The notes beneath the pieces are model-generated. The model saw nothing but the letters and a program-made list of their open reading frames with translations, did not search any database and was not told where the DNA came from. Shown here piece by piece: positions 33,549-42,438 of a stretch of DNA of 64,000 bases. Position 1 is the stretch's first letter. Every line of letters starts with the position of its first letter. The DNA is taken from contig NZ_CP032677.1 in the NCBI RefSeq assembly GCF_003627215.1, positions 4,283,501-4,347,500 of the forward strand. Reading direction: 5' to 3'. Made by a program: the position numbers and the translations under genes. Source of the stretch: Pseudomonas sp. Leaf58 (GTDB lineage: Bacteria > Pseudomonadota > Gammaproteobacteria > Pseudomonadales > Pseudomonadaceae).

Positions 33549-34154
33549 ATGTATTACTACGAACCCGCCAAAGGCCACGGCCTGCCCCACGACCCGTTCA
33601 ACGCCATCGTCGGCCCCCGCCCCATCGGCTGGATTTCCTCACAGGACCGCGAAGGCCGCCTGAACCTGGCGCCCTACAGCTTCTTCAATGCCTTCAATTA
33701 CATCCCGCCGATCATCGGTTTCTGCAGTGTCGGGCGCAAAGACAGCCTGAACAACATCGAGCAGACCGGCGAATTCGTCTGGAACCTGGCCACCCGCCCA
33801 TTAGCCGAGCAGATGAACCAGAGCTGCGCGCCGGTTGCCGCCGAGGTGAGCGAATTCGAATTGAGCGGCCTCACCGCTGCGCCGTCGCGCATCGTCAGCG
33901 TGCCGCGTGTCGGCGAAACCCCGGTGGCCTTCGAGTGCAAGGTCAGCCAGATCGTCCAGCTCAAGCGGGCCGACCAAGAACCGGTGCCAAGCTGGCTGAT
34001 CCTGGGTGAAGTGGTGGCGGTGCACATTGCCGAGCACCTGTTGAAGAACGGCATCTACGACACCGCTGCCGCCGAACCGATCCTGCGTGGCGGTGGCCCG
34101 GCGGACTACTTCGAGCTGGGCAACCTGTTCAAGATGGCCCGGCCGCCAGCCTGA
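33549..34154 (+). CDS. Flavin reductase-like FMN-binding protein
   Basis: A 201-residue split-barrel protein. VGPRPIGWISSQDREGRLNLAPYSFFNAFNYIPP (in pieces: GPRPIGWISS, NLAPYSFFNA) is the FMN-binding region of the flavin reductase-like domain (Pfam PF01613), and IVGxRxxSLNNI-type GRKDSLNNIEQTGEFVWNL continues it. Members act as FMN reductases or as enzymes of unknown substrate. It converges with, and directly abuts, the next minus-strand gene. No partner oxygenase is adjacent. Confidence 0.85.
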   Translation: MYYYEPAKGHGLPHDPFNAIVGPRPIGWISSQDREGRLNLAPYSFFNAFNYIPPIIGFCSVGRKDSLNNIEQTGEFVWNLATRPLAEQMNQSCAPVAAEVSEFELSGLTAAPSRIVSVPRVGETPVAFECKVSQIVQLKRADQEPVPSWLILGEVVAVHIAEHLLKNGIYDTAAAEPILRGGGPADYFELGNLFKMARPPA

Positions 34155-34388
34155 TCACCAGACCAGCTCACCCTCTTCGCTGACGCCCTGCAGGCGTTGC
34201 AGCTCGGCCGTAGCCGCTTCGTCGGCGGCCATGGCGCCTTCGAACACCTGCCCGTCGAGCACCTTGTGAAAGCGCGGCGCGCCGCCCATGCCCAAGGCCT
34301 TGACCGCGATGGCGGCGTTATAGCCGCCGCCTTCCACCGGGACCATCGCCGAAACCGCTTCGAAATGCGGGAATTCCCTACGTGCCAT
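34155..34388 (-). CDS. Conserved small hypothetical protein
   Basis: A 77-residue protein beginning MARREFPHFEAVSAMVPVEG with central GGYNAAIAVKALGMGGAPRF, then an acidic end. The ATG at 34388 has AGAGAG upstream; upstream in-frame codons are not convincing. I recognise no domain. Its short, soluble, basic-to-acidic character suggests a cytoplasmic accessory protein. Confidence 0.6.
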   Translation of the reverse strand: MARREFPHFEAVSAMVPVEGGGYNAAIAVKALGMGGAPRFHKVLDGQVFEGAMAADEAATAELQRLQGVSEEGELVW

Positions 34389-34482
34389 GTTGCTCTCTAA
34401 CTGGTTGATCAAGGCTCGGCATCTTACCCCATCAACCAGCCACTGCGATCCCTGCAAGCGCGGCCTTGCGTCAGCTGACCAA

Positions 34483-34776
34483 TCAATCAAAGGTATGCAG
34501 GTCCAGGCTACTGACCACCCGCGCCTGTACCAGCTCACCAAAAACCTGCAACGTCGGCGAAGCAAAGTAGCCACTCATCGCTTGCTGGTCCTGCCAACTA
34601 CCACTGAGCAACCACAGGTCGGCATCTGCCTGCGAACGCTGCACCGTGAAACTCAGGCAACCCGGCGCACGCAGCGAGGGCTCCAACAGGTCACGCAGGC
34701 GCGCGCCCAGCTCCGCCGAGCGCCCGCTGCTGGCACGAATGAACGCAAGGTGGGTGACCGGTTGTTTTAGGGTCAT
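34483..34776 (-). CDS. Antibiotic biosynthesis monooxygenase-type (ABM) protein
   Basis: A 97-residue ferredoxin-like protein: PVTHLAFIRASSGRSAELGARL at the start, APGCLSFTVQRSQADADLWLL, then a DQQAMSGYFASPTLQVFGELV helix. This is the ABM/quinol monooxygenase fold (Pfam PF03992); the usual catalytic residues vary in the family, so the reaction is unknown. It is divergent from an AraC-type regulator across a region with a perfect 25-bp inverted repeat; it is likely to be that regulator's target. Confidence 0.78.
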   Translation of the reverse strand: MTLKQPVTHLAFIRASSGRSAELGARLRDLLEPSLRAPGCLSFTVQRSQADADLWLLSGSWQDQQAMSGYFASPTLQVFGELVQARVVSSLDLHTFD

Positions 34777-34859
34777 TGCACAATCTCCTTGAAGCAGGCG
34801 GACGGAAAAGCCAGGCTGCCAAGGTTAGGGGCTCACCCGCGCGGCGCGTTAGGCCATTA

Positions 34860-34915
34860 CTGCACGTCGATTGCCTGATCCTGCAGCACGGCAGGATCAG
34901 GCAATCGACGTGCAG
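34860..34915. repeat. Perfect 25-bp inverted repeat with 6-base loop
   Basis: Arms 34860-34884 and 34891-34915 are perfectly complementary; the loop is AGCACG. The arms begin CTGCACGTCGATTGCC. It lies in the 202-bp region between the divergent ABM gene and AraC gene. On the plus strand it is followed by CTTTT. It is not REP-like in sequence. Confidence 0.9.
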
Positions 34916-34978
34916 CTTTTGACTAGCGCCCACCCTTGCCCAAACCTATGCTGCGTCGGTCAGCAGAGGAAAGCCATC

Positions 34979-35899
34979 ATGACCACCGCCACGTCCACCG
35001 ACCCGACCCTGGAACTGCAGCGCCTGGAGCTGGCCGAGCTGATTACCCGCCATGCCGGCGATCCCCACGGCCCGGCATCGGCCATCGCTGGCCTGTACCT
35101 GGTGCGCTACACCGAAAACGTGCGTTCAGTACCGACCCTGGCGCAACCTGCCCTGTGCATCCTTGCCCAAGGCAGCAAAAGCCTGTTCCTCGGCGACGAG
35201 CAGTACGCCTACGACCCGCTGCACTACATGGTGGTCTCGGTAACCTTGCCGCTCAGTGGCGTGAGGCTCGATGCCAGCCCGGAGAACCCCAGCCTGGGGC
35301 TGCGTATGGACCTGGACCCGGCCGAGATCAGCCAGTTGATCGCCGAAAGCGGGCCGATGCTGGTGCCCAACCGGCCTTCCGGCCGCGGCCTGTATGTGGA
35401 TAGAACCGATGCCACACTGCTTGATGCCCTGCTGCGGCTGATCCGCCTGCTGGACACCCCACGCGATATCGCAATGCTCGCACCGCTGTTCCGCCGCGAG
35501 ATTCTCTATCGCATGTTGCGCGGGCCGCAGGGCTATCGGTTGTATGAAATCGCCCTGGCCAACAGCCAGACCCACCGGGTTTGCCAGGCCATTACCTGGC
35601 TTAACAACAACTATCAGCAGCCGCTGCGTATCGAGGACCTGGCTCGTGAGGTCAACCTCAGTACCTCAACCCTGCACCACCGCTTCAAGTCGGTGACGTC
35701 GATGAGCCCGTTGCAGTACCAGAAGCAACTGCGTCTGCAGGAGGCGCGGCGGCTGATGCTGAATGACGGGCTCGAGGCTGCGGTGGCGGCCTATCGGGTG
35801 GGATATGAAAGCCCATCGCAGTTCAGCCGGGAATACAGCCGATTGTACGGCGCGCCGCCGATTCGGGATGTGGCGCGGTTGCGGGCGACTGCGGGCTGA
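34979..35899 (+). CDS. AraC family transcriptional regulator
   Basis: A 306-residue protein with an AraC_N-type N-terminal domain (Pfam PF06719; SVPTLAQPALCILAQGSKSLFLGDE region) and two C-terminal helix-turn-helices (IEDLAREVNLSTSTLHHRFKS; AVAAYRVGYESPSQFSREYSR). ATG 34979 with AGAGGAAAG upstream is preferred to the longer opening, whose first codons lie in the inverted repeat. It probably controls the divergent ABM gene. YqhC, which controls aldehyde reductases in E. coli, belongs to the same group. Confidence 0.88.
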   Translation: MTTATSTDPTLELQRLELAELITRHAGDPHGPASAIAGLYLVRYTENVRSVPTLAQPALCILAQGSKSLFLGDEQYAYDPLHYMVVSVTLPLSGVRLDASPENPSLGLRMDLDPAEISQLIAESGPMLVPNRPSGRGLYVDRTDATLLDALLRLIRLLDTPRDIAMLAPLFRREILYRMLRGPQGYRLYEIALANSQTHRVCQAITWLNNNYQQPLRIEDLAREVNLSTSTLHHRFKSVTSMSPLQYQKQLRLQEARRLMLNDGLEAAVAAYRVGYESPSQFSREYSRLYGAPPIRDVARLRATAG

Positions 35900-35933
35900 G
35901 TTCTGTTGGGCGGGTACAGGCAATAGCCCTACT

Positions 35934-37571
35934 TCAACCCCACACAGTCTCCTGCCACTGATTCTGATCAACCTGGATCAAGGTCGGCCCCTTGCGCTCG
36001 ACCGCCTGTCCCAGCGCCGCCTGCAGCTGCGCCACATCCGCCACATGCTCAGCCGCCGCACCCAATGCCCGCGCCACGCCAATGAAGTCCGGGGTATGGA
36101 TATCCACACCAACCGGCTCAATCGCCCGGTTGACCATGTATTTCTTGATTTCCTCGTACCCCTGGTTGTTCCACAGCAGCACAATCAGCGGCACCTGCGC
36201 CTCCACCGCACTGGCCAGCTCTGGCAGGGTGAACTGTAAACCACCATCGCCAATCAGGCACACCACCGGCGCACGCTCAGCAGGCTGCTCGGCGCTGCCC
36301 AACCAGGCGCCCATGGCCGCCGGCAGCGCATACCCCAAGGTGCCATAACCGGTCGAGGCATTGAACCAGCGCCGTGGCTGGTCCATGTCCAGGGTCAGGT
36401 TGCCGGTGTATACCGGCTGGGTCGAATCGCCCACCAGAATGGCATTGGGCAGGCGCGCCAGAATGGCGTTCAACAAGCGTGTCTGGCTCAAGGTCGGCTG
36501 ATCCCAACCTGCAACCAGTGCCTGGCGCAGGTTGTCCACGCGGGTCACACCCCAAGTGCTTTCGTGAACAGGTTGCGGCTGAGCCTGCAAGGCAACCAAC
36601 AGCGCGTCGACGGCCAACTCGGCATCGGCCACCAGCGCCAGCTCCGGCAGGTAGTTGCGCACCGTCTGGTCCGGGTCGATGTCGATGCGCAGCAGGCTGC
36701 CCGGGATCTCGAAACCACCTTTGAAGGTCACGTCATAGTCGGTTTCGGCCAGTTCGGTGCCGATCGCCAGCACCACGTCCGCCTCGGCCACCAGCGACCG
36801 TGTTGCCGGCAGTGACTGGGTCGAGCCGATCTGCAGCGGGTGGCTGGAAGGCAATAGACCCTTGGCATTGATGGTCAGCGCCACCGGGGCTTGAAGGTGT
36901 TCGGCCAGACGTGCCAGCAAAGCACCCGCAGCCAACGCACCGCCACCCGCCAGGATCAAAGGCCGCCGTGCATTGGCCAGGCGCTCGGCCATGCGCGCCA
37001 CAGCCTGCGGCGCGGCCCCCGCCCGGCTGGCACGCACCGGGCGCCCCGGCAGCAAGTGGTCGGCCGGCTCGACCAGCACATCGAGCGGGATCTCGATATG
37101 CACCGGGCGCGGCCGCGCGCCGTCGAACACGGCGAACGCTCGGGCCAACACCTGCGGCAGGTCGGCAGCATTCATCAAGGTGTGGGAAAACGCCGCCACA
37201 CCCGCCACCAGCGCCGCCTGGTTGGGCAACTCGTGCAGTTTGCCGCGGCCACCACCCAGCTGGTCGCGGGCCTGCACGCTGGAAATCACCAGCATCGGGA
37301 TCGAGTCGGCATAGGCCTGGCCCATGGCCGTGGTGATATTGGTCATGCCCGGGCCGGTGATGATGAAGCACACCCCGGGCTTGCCCCGGGTGCGCGCATA
37401 GCCATCAGCCATGAACCCGGCGCCTTGCTCATGGCGCGGGGTGATATGACGGATGGACGAGCCCGCTAGGCCGCGATAGAGCTCTACGGTATGTACACCG
37501 GGAATGCCGAAGACATGGTCCACGCCATAGCCTTCAAGGAGTTTGACCAATACTTCACCGCAAGTTGCCAT
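35934..37571 (-). CDS. TPP-dependent 2-oxoacid decarboxylase, AruI-like (5-guanidino-2-oxopentanoate decarboxylase type)
   Basis: A 545-residue enzyme of the acetolactate synthase/pyruvate decarboxylase superfamily. The cofactor-activating Glu is E48 in RHEQGAGFMADGYAR, and the Mg-TPP motif runs from GDGGLQFTLPELAS to LLWNNQGYEEIKKYM. It lacks obvious FAD-site features of true acetolactate synthase. The segment GDSTQPVYTGN and overall layout recall AruI, which decarboxylates 2-ketoarginine in the arginine transaminase pathway; no aruH-type aminotransferase is adjacent, so the substrate is uncertain. It is divergent from a GcvA-like LysR regulator 114 bp away. Confidence 0.75.
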   Translation of the reverse strand: MATCGEVLVKLLEGYGVDHVFGIPGVHTVELYRGLAGSSIRHITPRHEQGAGFMADGYARTRGKPGVCFIITGPGMTNITTAMGQAYADSIPMLVISSVQARDQLGGGRGKLHELPNQAALVAGVAAFSHTLMNAADLPQVLARAFAVFDGARPRPVHIEIPLDVLVEPADHLLPGRPVRASRAGAAPQAVARMAERLANARRPLILAGGGALAAGALLARLAEHLQAPVALTINAKGLLPSSHPLQIGSTQSLPATRSLVAEADVVLAIGTELAETDYDVTFKGGFEIPGSLLRIDIDPDQTVRNYLPELALVADAELAVDALLVALQAQPQPVHESTWGVTRVDNLRQALVAGWDQPTLSQTRLLNAILARLPNAILVGDSTQPVYTGNLTLDMDQPRRWFNASTGYGTLGYALPAAMGAWLGSAEQPAERAPVVCLIGDGGLQFTLPELASAVEAQVPLIVLLWNNQGYEEIKKYMVNRAIEPVGVDIHTPDFIGVARALGAAAEHVADVAQLQAALGQAVERKGPTLIQVDQNQWQETVWG

Positions 37572-37685
37572 CAGGTTTCACCGCTAATCTTGTTGGGTTA
37601 TGCCCTTATTGGACCCAAGCCACGGCTATCGCCACAATGCAAAAAAACACATACTAGCCATGTCCTGTCGTCATGGCTAAACGCG

Positions 37686-38561
37686 ATGAAGCGCCTCCCA
37701 CCCCTGCCCGCCCTGCACACCTTTCTGGTCACTGCCCAGCACTGCAACTTCACCCGTGCCGGGCAACAGCTGCACATCACCCAAGGCGCCGTCAGCCGCC
37801 AAATCGCCGCCCTTGAGGAGCACTTGGGGTATGCCCTGTTCCAACGCCAGGCCCGCGGGCTGAGCCTGACCCGTGAAGGCCAGGACTGGCTGCCACGGGT
37901 ACAGCAGGTGTTCGCGCTGATCGAACAAGGGGTGCGCGAGGTCGGTGAGCACAGCACCACCCTGCAACTGAAGGCGCCAACCTGCGTGATGCGCTGGCTG
38001 CTGCCGCGCCTGATGGAGTGGCAGGCGCTACGCCCGGACGTACCGGTGGAGCTGACCACCACGGTGCAGCATGGTGTGGATTTTCGCCGCGAGGGCTTCG
38101 ATGCAGCGGTGGTCTATGGCGATGCGCCGAACCACGGGCTGCGCGTGCGCAAGCTGTTCGACGAGCAGCTGACGCCGGTGTGCGCGCCGTCGCTATGCCA
38201 GGGGCCGATACCCTTGCAGAAGGTTGAAGACCTGGCGCGGCACATGTTGCTGCACCCGTCGCGGGATGAGCATGACTGGCGGTTGTGGTTGCAGACGGCG
38301 GGGATGACGCAGGCCACGCAAGGGCCGAAGCAGCACTTCGAGACGCTGGACATGGCGATGGCCATGGCCTCGCAGGGAACGGGGGTGGCTATCGGCGACT
38401 GGTCGCTGATTGGCGATGACTTGCGCGGGGGGCGGCTGTGCATGCCGTTTCCCCTGAAGGTGCTGACGGGCAAGGGCTATTACCTGGTGAGCCAGGCCAG
38501 GAGCTTGCCGCCGGGGTTGCTGGAGTTACTGGATTGGCTGGAGGGCCAGGTCAGCCTGTAA
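37686..38561 (+). CDS. LysR family regulator, GcvA-like
   Basis: A 291-residue protein with an N-terminal winged helix (MKRLPPLPALHTFLVTAQHC, NFTRAGQQLHITQGAVSRQ) and a LysR effector domain. PxLxALxxFxxxA with the GAVSRQI helix is typical of the GcvA/TrpI group. It stands divergent from the TPP decarboxylase gene and most likely regulates it. ATG 37686 is used; in-frame codons upstream overlap the neighbouring gene's promoter. Confidence 0.87.
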   Translation: MKRLPPLPALHTFLVTAQHCNFTRAGQQLHITQGAVSRQIAALEEHLGYALFQRQARGLSLTREGQDWLPRVQQVFALIEQGVREVGEHSTTLQLKAPTCVMRWLLPRLMEWQALRPDVPVELTTTVQHGVDFRREGFDAAVVYGDAPNHGLRVRKLFDEQLTPVCAPSLCQGPIPLQKVEDLARHMLLHPSRDEHDWRLWLQTAGMTQATQGPKQHFETLDMAMAMASQGTGVAIGDWSLIGDDLRGGRLCMPFPLKVLTGKGYYLVSQARSLPPGLLELLDWLEGQVSL

Positions 38562-38564
38562 GGG

Positions 38565-38645
38565 CCTCTTCGCGGGCTCGCCCGCTCCCACAGGGACAGC
38601 ACAGGCCTTGGAATCTGTGCGGTACCTGTGTGGGCATGCCCGCAG
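38565..38645. repeat. REPIN with degenerate right arm
   Basis: GCCTCTTCGCGGGCTCGCCC on the left is a normal REP; the right copy (CCTGTGTGGGCATGCCCGCA) is eroded. It lies between converging genes. Confidence 0.75.
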
Positions 38646-38653
38646 CAGGCGAC

Positions 38654-39268
38654 TCAGTAGCCGACTGTGAAGCGCTGCCGCGAATGCGCCGGCTTTTCCA
38701 GCTCGTCGAGCAGGGCAATCGCATAATCGGCAAAGGTGATCCAGCTTTTGCCATCCGCGCCAATCAGCAGGTGATCCTTACCTAACGTGTAGTGCCCACT
38801 GCGCTCGCCTTCAACGAACTCCGCCGAAGGCGACAGGAAGGTCCAGTCCAGGTTCGGCTCCCGTTGCAACACTTGCAGAAAATGCACCCCGGCTGTGGCC
38901 TCGGCCTTGTATGCCTCGGGAAAGTCCGGGCTGTCGATCACCCGGTGCCCCGACGGCAGCAACAGGCTGCCGGCACCACCCACTACCAGCAGGCGCCTAA
39001 CCCCGGCCCGCTTGATCGGCTCGATGATGGCCTGCGGTGCGATGGTCGAAAAATGCGCTGCACTCAGCACTGCGTCCACCCCCGCGACCGCCGTTTGCAG
39101 GGCCGCGCTGTCCTGGGCATCCAGCGCCTTCACGGTCACCCCGTCACGCCCTTGCAGCTTCGACGGGTCACGGGCAATGGCCAGCACACTGTGGCCACGG
39201 CGCAGGGCCTCCTCCAGCAACTGGCTACCCGCGCGGCCAGTGGCACCGATGATTGCAATTTTGCTCAT
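38654..39268 (-). CDS. NAD(P)-binding Rossmann protein (NmrA/YwnB-like epimerase type)
   Basis: A 204-residue protein with an N-terminal dinucleotide-binding motif IAIIGATGRAGSQL (residues 4-17), LAIARDPSKL after strand 2, and LLVVGGAGSLLL. This is the small NAD(P)H-binding SDR-like group (Pfam PF13460), often acting on quinones or as redox-stress proteins. ATG 39268 with GGAGA upstream is chosen. It is 26 bp downstream of the MBL-fold gene and forms an operon with it, divergent from a LysR regulator. Confidence 0.82.
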   Translation of the reverse strand: MSKIAIIGATGRAGSQLLEEALRRGHSVLAIARDPSKLQGRDGVTVKALDAQDSAALQTAVAGVDAVLSAAHFSTIAPQAIIEPIKRAGVRRLLVVGGAGSLLLPSGHRVIDSPDFPEAYKAEATAGVHFLQVLQREPNLDWTFLSPSAEFVEGERSGHYTLGKDHLLIGADGKSWITFADYAIALLDELEKPAHSRQRFTVGY

Positions 39269-39294
39269 GGGATATTCTCCATAGTTGAACGGAA

Positions 39295-40170
39295 CTACCA
39301 CTTCATTTCGCCCTTGGCGACCTTGGCCCCTAGCGCCAACGAGCTTTCATCGGCGAGGTCCGGGTAATGCTGCTTCATGGCCTTGATCAATGCGCCAGCA
39401 TCTTTCGCCTTGGCGGTTTCCGCATCGAAAGCGCGCATGTAATTGACGGTAAAGCGCACGGCTTCCAGCGAGCGGCTGCTATCGCCCAAGTAATGGCCCG
39501 GGATGACGGTGCGCGGCGCCAGCGCTTCGATGTGCGCCAGGGTGCCAAGCCAGTCGGCATGCGACTTGGCTGTTTGGGTGTCAGCCATCCACACATGAAT
39601 GTGCTCGGACACCACCACGCCCCCGACCACTGCCTTAATCGACGGAATCCAGACAAAACTGCGCTCAGGCTGCGGGCCGTCCAGGCCAATCACTTCGAGG
39701 GCCTGCCCCTCCAGCGTCAGCTGGTGGCCCTCAAGCACCTGCGGCAGCACCAGCCGCGCCGGCTTGTCCGCGCCCAGCTGCGGTCCCCAGTAGGCCAGTT
39801 TGGCGTCCATGGTCTGGCGGATATGCGCAACAGTGGCGGCCGAGGCCAGCACCTTGGCCTCGGGGAAGGCCTGGGTCAGGGTATCCAGGCCAAAGTAGTA
39901 ATCCGGGTCGCCATGGCTGATATAGATGCTGGTCAGGTGCTTGCCACTCGCGCGCAGGCGTTGCACCAGCTGCTCGGCCTGAGCCTTGCCAAACTGGGCA
40001 TCGATTAGCACGGCGTCGTGCTCGCCACTGACGATCACCGAGCTGACCGGGAAGATCGCCGCGTGCCCGGGGTTGTACACCTCTAGCTGCAAGGGTTCGG
40101 TGGCCAGCACCGGGCCGGCCAAGGTAACGCAGGCCAGCACCAGGCCACGCAAAGGAGCGAACAGGGACAT
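39295..40170 (-). CDS. Exported MBL-fold hydrolase with modified metal motif
   Basis: A 291-residue precursor with an N-terminal signal peptide (MSLFAPLRGLVLACVTLAG, PVLA). The metallo-beta-lactamase fold is recognisable (VSSVIVSGEHDAVLIDAQFG; later VIPGHY), but the metal motif HxHxDH reads H86-G-D88-P-D90-Y91, so two His are replaced. That pattern recurs in a subgroup of MBL proteins and may alter metal use. The substrate is unknown. The gene precedes an NAD(P)-binding protein gene and is divergent from a LysR regulator. The ATG at 40170 is preferred because the signal peptide starts there. Confidence 0.78.
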   Translation of the reverse strand: MSLFAPLRGLVLACVTLAGPVLATEPLQLEVYNPGHAAIFPVSSVIVSGEHDAVLIDAQFGKAQAEQLVQRLRASGKHLTSIYISHGDPDYYFGLDTLTQAFPEAKVLASAATVAHIRQTMDAKLAYWGPQLGADKPARLVLPQVLEGHQLTLEGQALEVIGLDGPQPERSFVWIPSIKAVVGGVVVSEHIHVWMADTQTAKSHADWLGTLAHIEALAPRTVIPGHYLGDSSRSLEAVRFTVNYMRAFDAETAKAKDAGALIKAMKQHYPDLADESSLALGAKVAKGEMKW

Positions 40171-40239
40171 TGGCAACGCCTTCAGAAGATCAATGGCGAA
40201 CAGCTTAGTTGCCCGATCCATGACAAAAAATGCGATGCT

Positions 40240-40252
40240 CAAACATAGTTTG
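40240..40252. promoter_or_regulatory. Putative LysR operator CAAAC-ATA-GTTTG
   Basis: A 5+5 palindrome lies in the 102-bp region between the divergent LysR gene and the MBL gene, 21 bp before the LysR ATG. The position fits an autoregulatory LysR site. Confidence 0.4.
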
Positions 40253-40272
40253 TTTCTGAAACCGGGCAAATC

Positions 40273-41178
40273 ATGGACCGTCTCAACGCCATGCGCGTGT
40301 TTGTCACCGTTGTCGACTTGGGTAGCCAGTCGGCAGCGGCGGATCATCTGCAGCTGTCGCGGCCGGTCGTGTCGCGCTACCTCGCCGAGCTGGAAGACTG
40401 GGTTGGCGCGCGGCTGATGCAGCGCACCACGCGCAAGCTCAGCCTCACTGCCGCTGGCCAAGAAACTTTGCCCCGCTGTCGGCAACTGCTGGAACTGGCC
40501 GGTGACCTGCAAGCCGCCGTGCAGCAACCGGACGATGCGCCCAAGGGCGCACTGCGCATCAGCGTTAGCACCTCATTCGGCCAGGCGCAGTTGGTGGATG
40601 CAGTTGCCGCTTACGTGCGGCGCTACCCGGGAGTGAAGGTGGAACTGCAAATGCTCGATCGCACCGTCAACCTTGTGGACGAGCGGATCGATCTGGCCAT
40701 TCGCACCAGCAATGACCTGGACCCCAACCTGATCGCCCGGCGCCTGAGCGTATGCCGTTCGGTGGTATGCGCGGCACCGGCTTATCTGCGCGAGCACGGT
40801 ACGCCGCAACAGGTTGAAGAGCTGAGCCGGCACAACTGCCTGACCCATGCCTACTTCGGCCACAACCTGTGGCATTTCGACGTAGCCGGCCGGCAGGTCG
40901 CCGTACCGGTGGCCGGTAACATCAGTGCCAACGAGGCGATGACACTGCAAAAAGCGGCGCTGGCCGGTGCAGGCATCGCCATGCTGCCGACCTACCAGGC
41001 CGCCGAGGCATTGCGCCGGGGCGAACTGGTGCGTTTGCTGCCAGAGGCCAAGCCCCGCGAGCTAAACCTGAATGCGGTGTATACCTCACGCAAGCACATG
41101 CCAGCGACCTTGCGCAGCATGCTGGATTTCCTGGTGCAGCGGTTCCAGGACGAACCGGAGTGGGACCGAGCGCTATAA
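40273..41178 (+). CDS. LysR family regulator
   Basis: A 301-residue protein: N-terminal helix-turn-helix (MDRLNAMRVFVTVVDLGSQS, AAADHLQLSRPVVSRYLAEL) and a LysR effector domain starting near residue 90 (GALRISVSTSFGQAQLVDAV). The MDRLxAMRVFVxVVDxGS start is typical of the large AaeR/PtxE-like 'DmlR' group. It is divergent from the MBL/NAD(P)-binding pair, the probable targets. Confidence 0.87.
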   Translation: MDRLNAMRVFVTVVDLGSQSAAADHLQLSRPVVSRYLAELEDWVGARLMQRTTRKLSLTAAGQETLPRCRQLLELAGDLQAAVQQPDDAPKGALRISVSTSFGQAQLVDAVAAYVRRYPGVKVELQMLDRTVNLVDERIDLAIRTSNDLDPNLIARRLSVCRSVVCAAPAYLREHGTPQQVEELSRHNCLTHAYFGHNLWHFDVAGRQVAVPVAGNISANEAMTLQKAALAGAGIAMLPTYQAAEALRRGELVRLLPEAKPRELNLNAVYTSRKHMPATLRSMLDFLVQRFQDEPEWDRAL

Positions 41179-41196
41179 GGTTTTTGCGGGAGCAGG

Positions 41197-42066
41197 CTAC
41201 TCCTCGACGCTCATGTATTCCTTGGCCCAACGGATGTAATCCTCGGGCTGGGTGTAGGTGTGCGAGAGTTCGGTGGCGCTGAGGTTTTCCGATTTGTTCT
41301 GCTGGCCGCGCTGCAGCCGCAGGCAGTCGTAGGTAGCCTTGATCGCGGCAAAGTAAGCCGCGTGACCATCGACCACAATGCGTACGCCCAGGCGCGCCAG
41401 GCGCTCGTCGTCGCGCAGGTTCGGATTGCCATAGGTCACCAACATCAACGGTATGGTCAGGTGCTCGGCAATCTGCTCGAGCTGCTCGAAGTCCTTCACA
41501 CCCACCATGCAGATACCGTCGGCACCCGCCTTCTGGTAGCTCTGGGTACGCACGATGATCTCTTCGGTGGTGAGCACGCCGGCATTGGTGCGGGCAATGA
41601 TCGACAGTGACGAATCGACCCGGGCCTCCAGCGCCGCACGGATTTTGCCAACGCCCTCTTCGACCGTGATCAGGTCGGTGGACTTGCGCCCGAACTGGGC
41701 TGGCAGCAGGGTGTCCTCGATGGTCAGCGCGGCCACACCAGCCCGCTCCAGCTCGATAACCGTACGCATGACATTCAGCGCATTGCCATAGCCGTGGTCG
41801 GCATCCGCCAAAAACGGCAGTTGCGCCACGCGGCCAATACGGGTGGCCTGTTCGACGAATTCACTGAGGGTGATCAGCGCGAAGTCCGGCGCGGCCAGCA
41901 CCTGCAACGATGCGACGGAACCGCCGAGGATGCCGACCTCGAAACCCAGGTCTGCGGCAATGCGTGCCGACATCGGGTCGAACACCGAGGCGGTGTGATA
42001 ACAGGAACCTGAAGCGAGCAGCTCGCGGAAGGCAAAACGCAGATCTTGATGGGAAGCCTTGGGCAT
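41197..42066 (-). CDS. Oxaloacetate decarboxylase, PEP mutase/isocitrate lyase superfamily
   Basis: A 289-residue alpha/beta-barrel protein. [16 protein letters not shown] (metal-binding Asp residues), [19 protein letters not shown] and ARTNAG match the superfamily. The sequence follows PA4872 of P. aeruginosa, an oxaloacetate decarboxylase in which the usual active-site cysteine loop is changed; the KKCGHR-type loop of isocitrate lyase is absent here as well. It makes pyruvate and CO2. ATG 42066 has GGAGTG upstream. It converges on the LysR gene after 18 bp. Confidence 0.82.
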   Translation of the reverse strand: MPKASHQDLRFAFRELLASGSCYHTASVFDPMSARIAADLGFEVGILGGSVASLQVLAAPDFALITLSEFVEQATRIGRVAQLPFLADADHGYGNALNVMRTVIELERAGVAALTIEDTLLPAQFGRKSTDLITVEEGVGKIRAALEARVDSSLSIIARTNAGVLTTEEIIVRTQSYQKAGADGICMVGVKDFEQLEQIAEHLTIPLMLVTYGNPNLRDDERLARLGVRIVVDGHAAYFAAIKATYDCLRLQRGQQNKSENLSATELSHTYTQPEDYIRWAKEYMSVEE

Positions 42067-42438
42067 GATCACTCCGCAAAATAAGTTGAAATTCGAACGG
42101 TAACTACCGACCCCTGTAATCGGGTCTACCTGGCCTGTTCCAACCGTCGCCATTTGGGCGGTCATGCTCGACATGCAGGTAGAGGAATAAAAGGTGTGGG
42201 AGACAGTGGCCTGAAAACACGGCGGCAAAATGTTGCACCAAGCTGGTGCAAGCCGCGGATTTCAGCCCCTGTGGCATACCAACGATATCACGCGGCCATG
42301 CAGCACTGGATGAATGCGCCAATGCCGATTCGGCATAGGGGATGCAGATAGTACATAGGAAGCTACCTAACTCAGGTTACAATCCGAGGGCGCGGGTTCA
42401 TCTGTGAAGAGGCCGCCACAGACAAACAAGGTATTCCC
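42067..42438. other. 372-bp divergent promoter region
   Basis: The region lies between the oxaloacetate decarboxylase gene and the exporter gene. Toward the exporter there is an AGGAAGCTACCT near-palindrome and a TAAC-TCAG-GTTA repeat (about 42357-42379) followed by TACAAT, a possible -10. Nothing else is clear. Confidence 0.45.
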
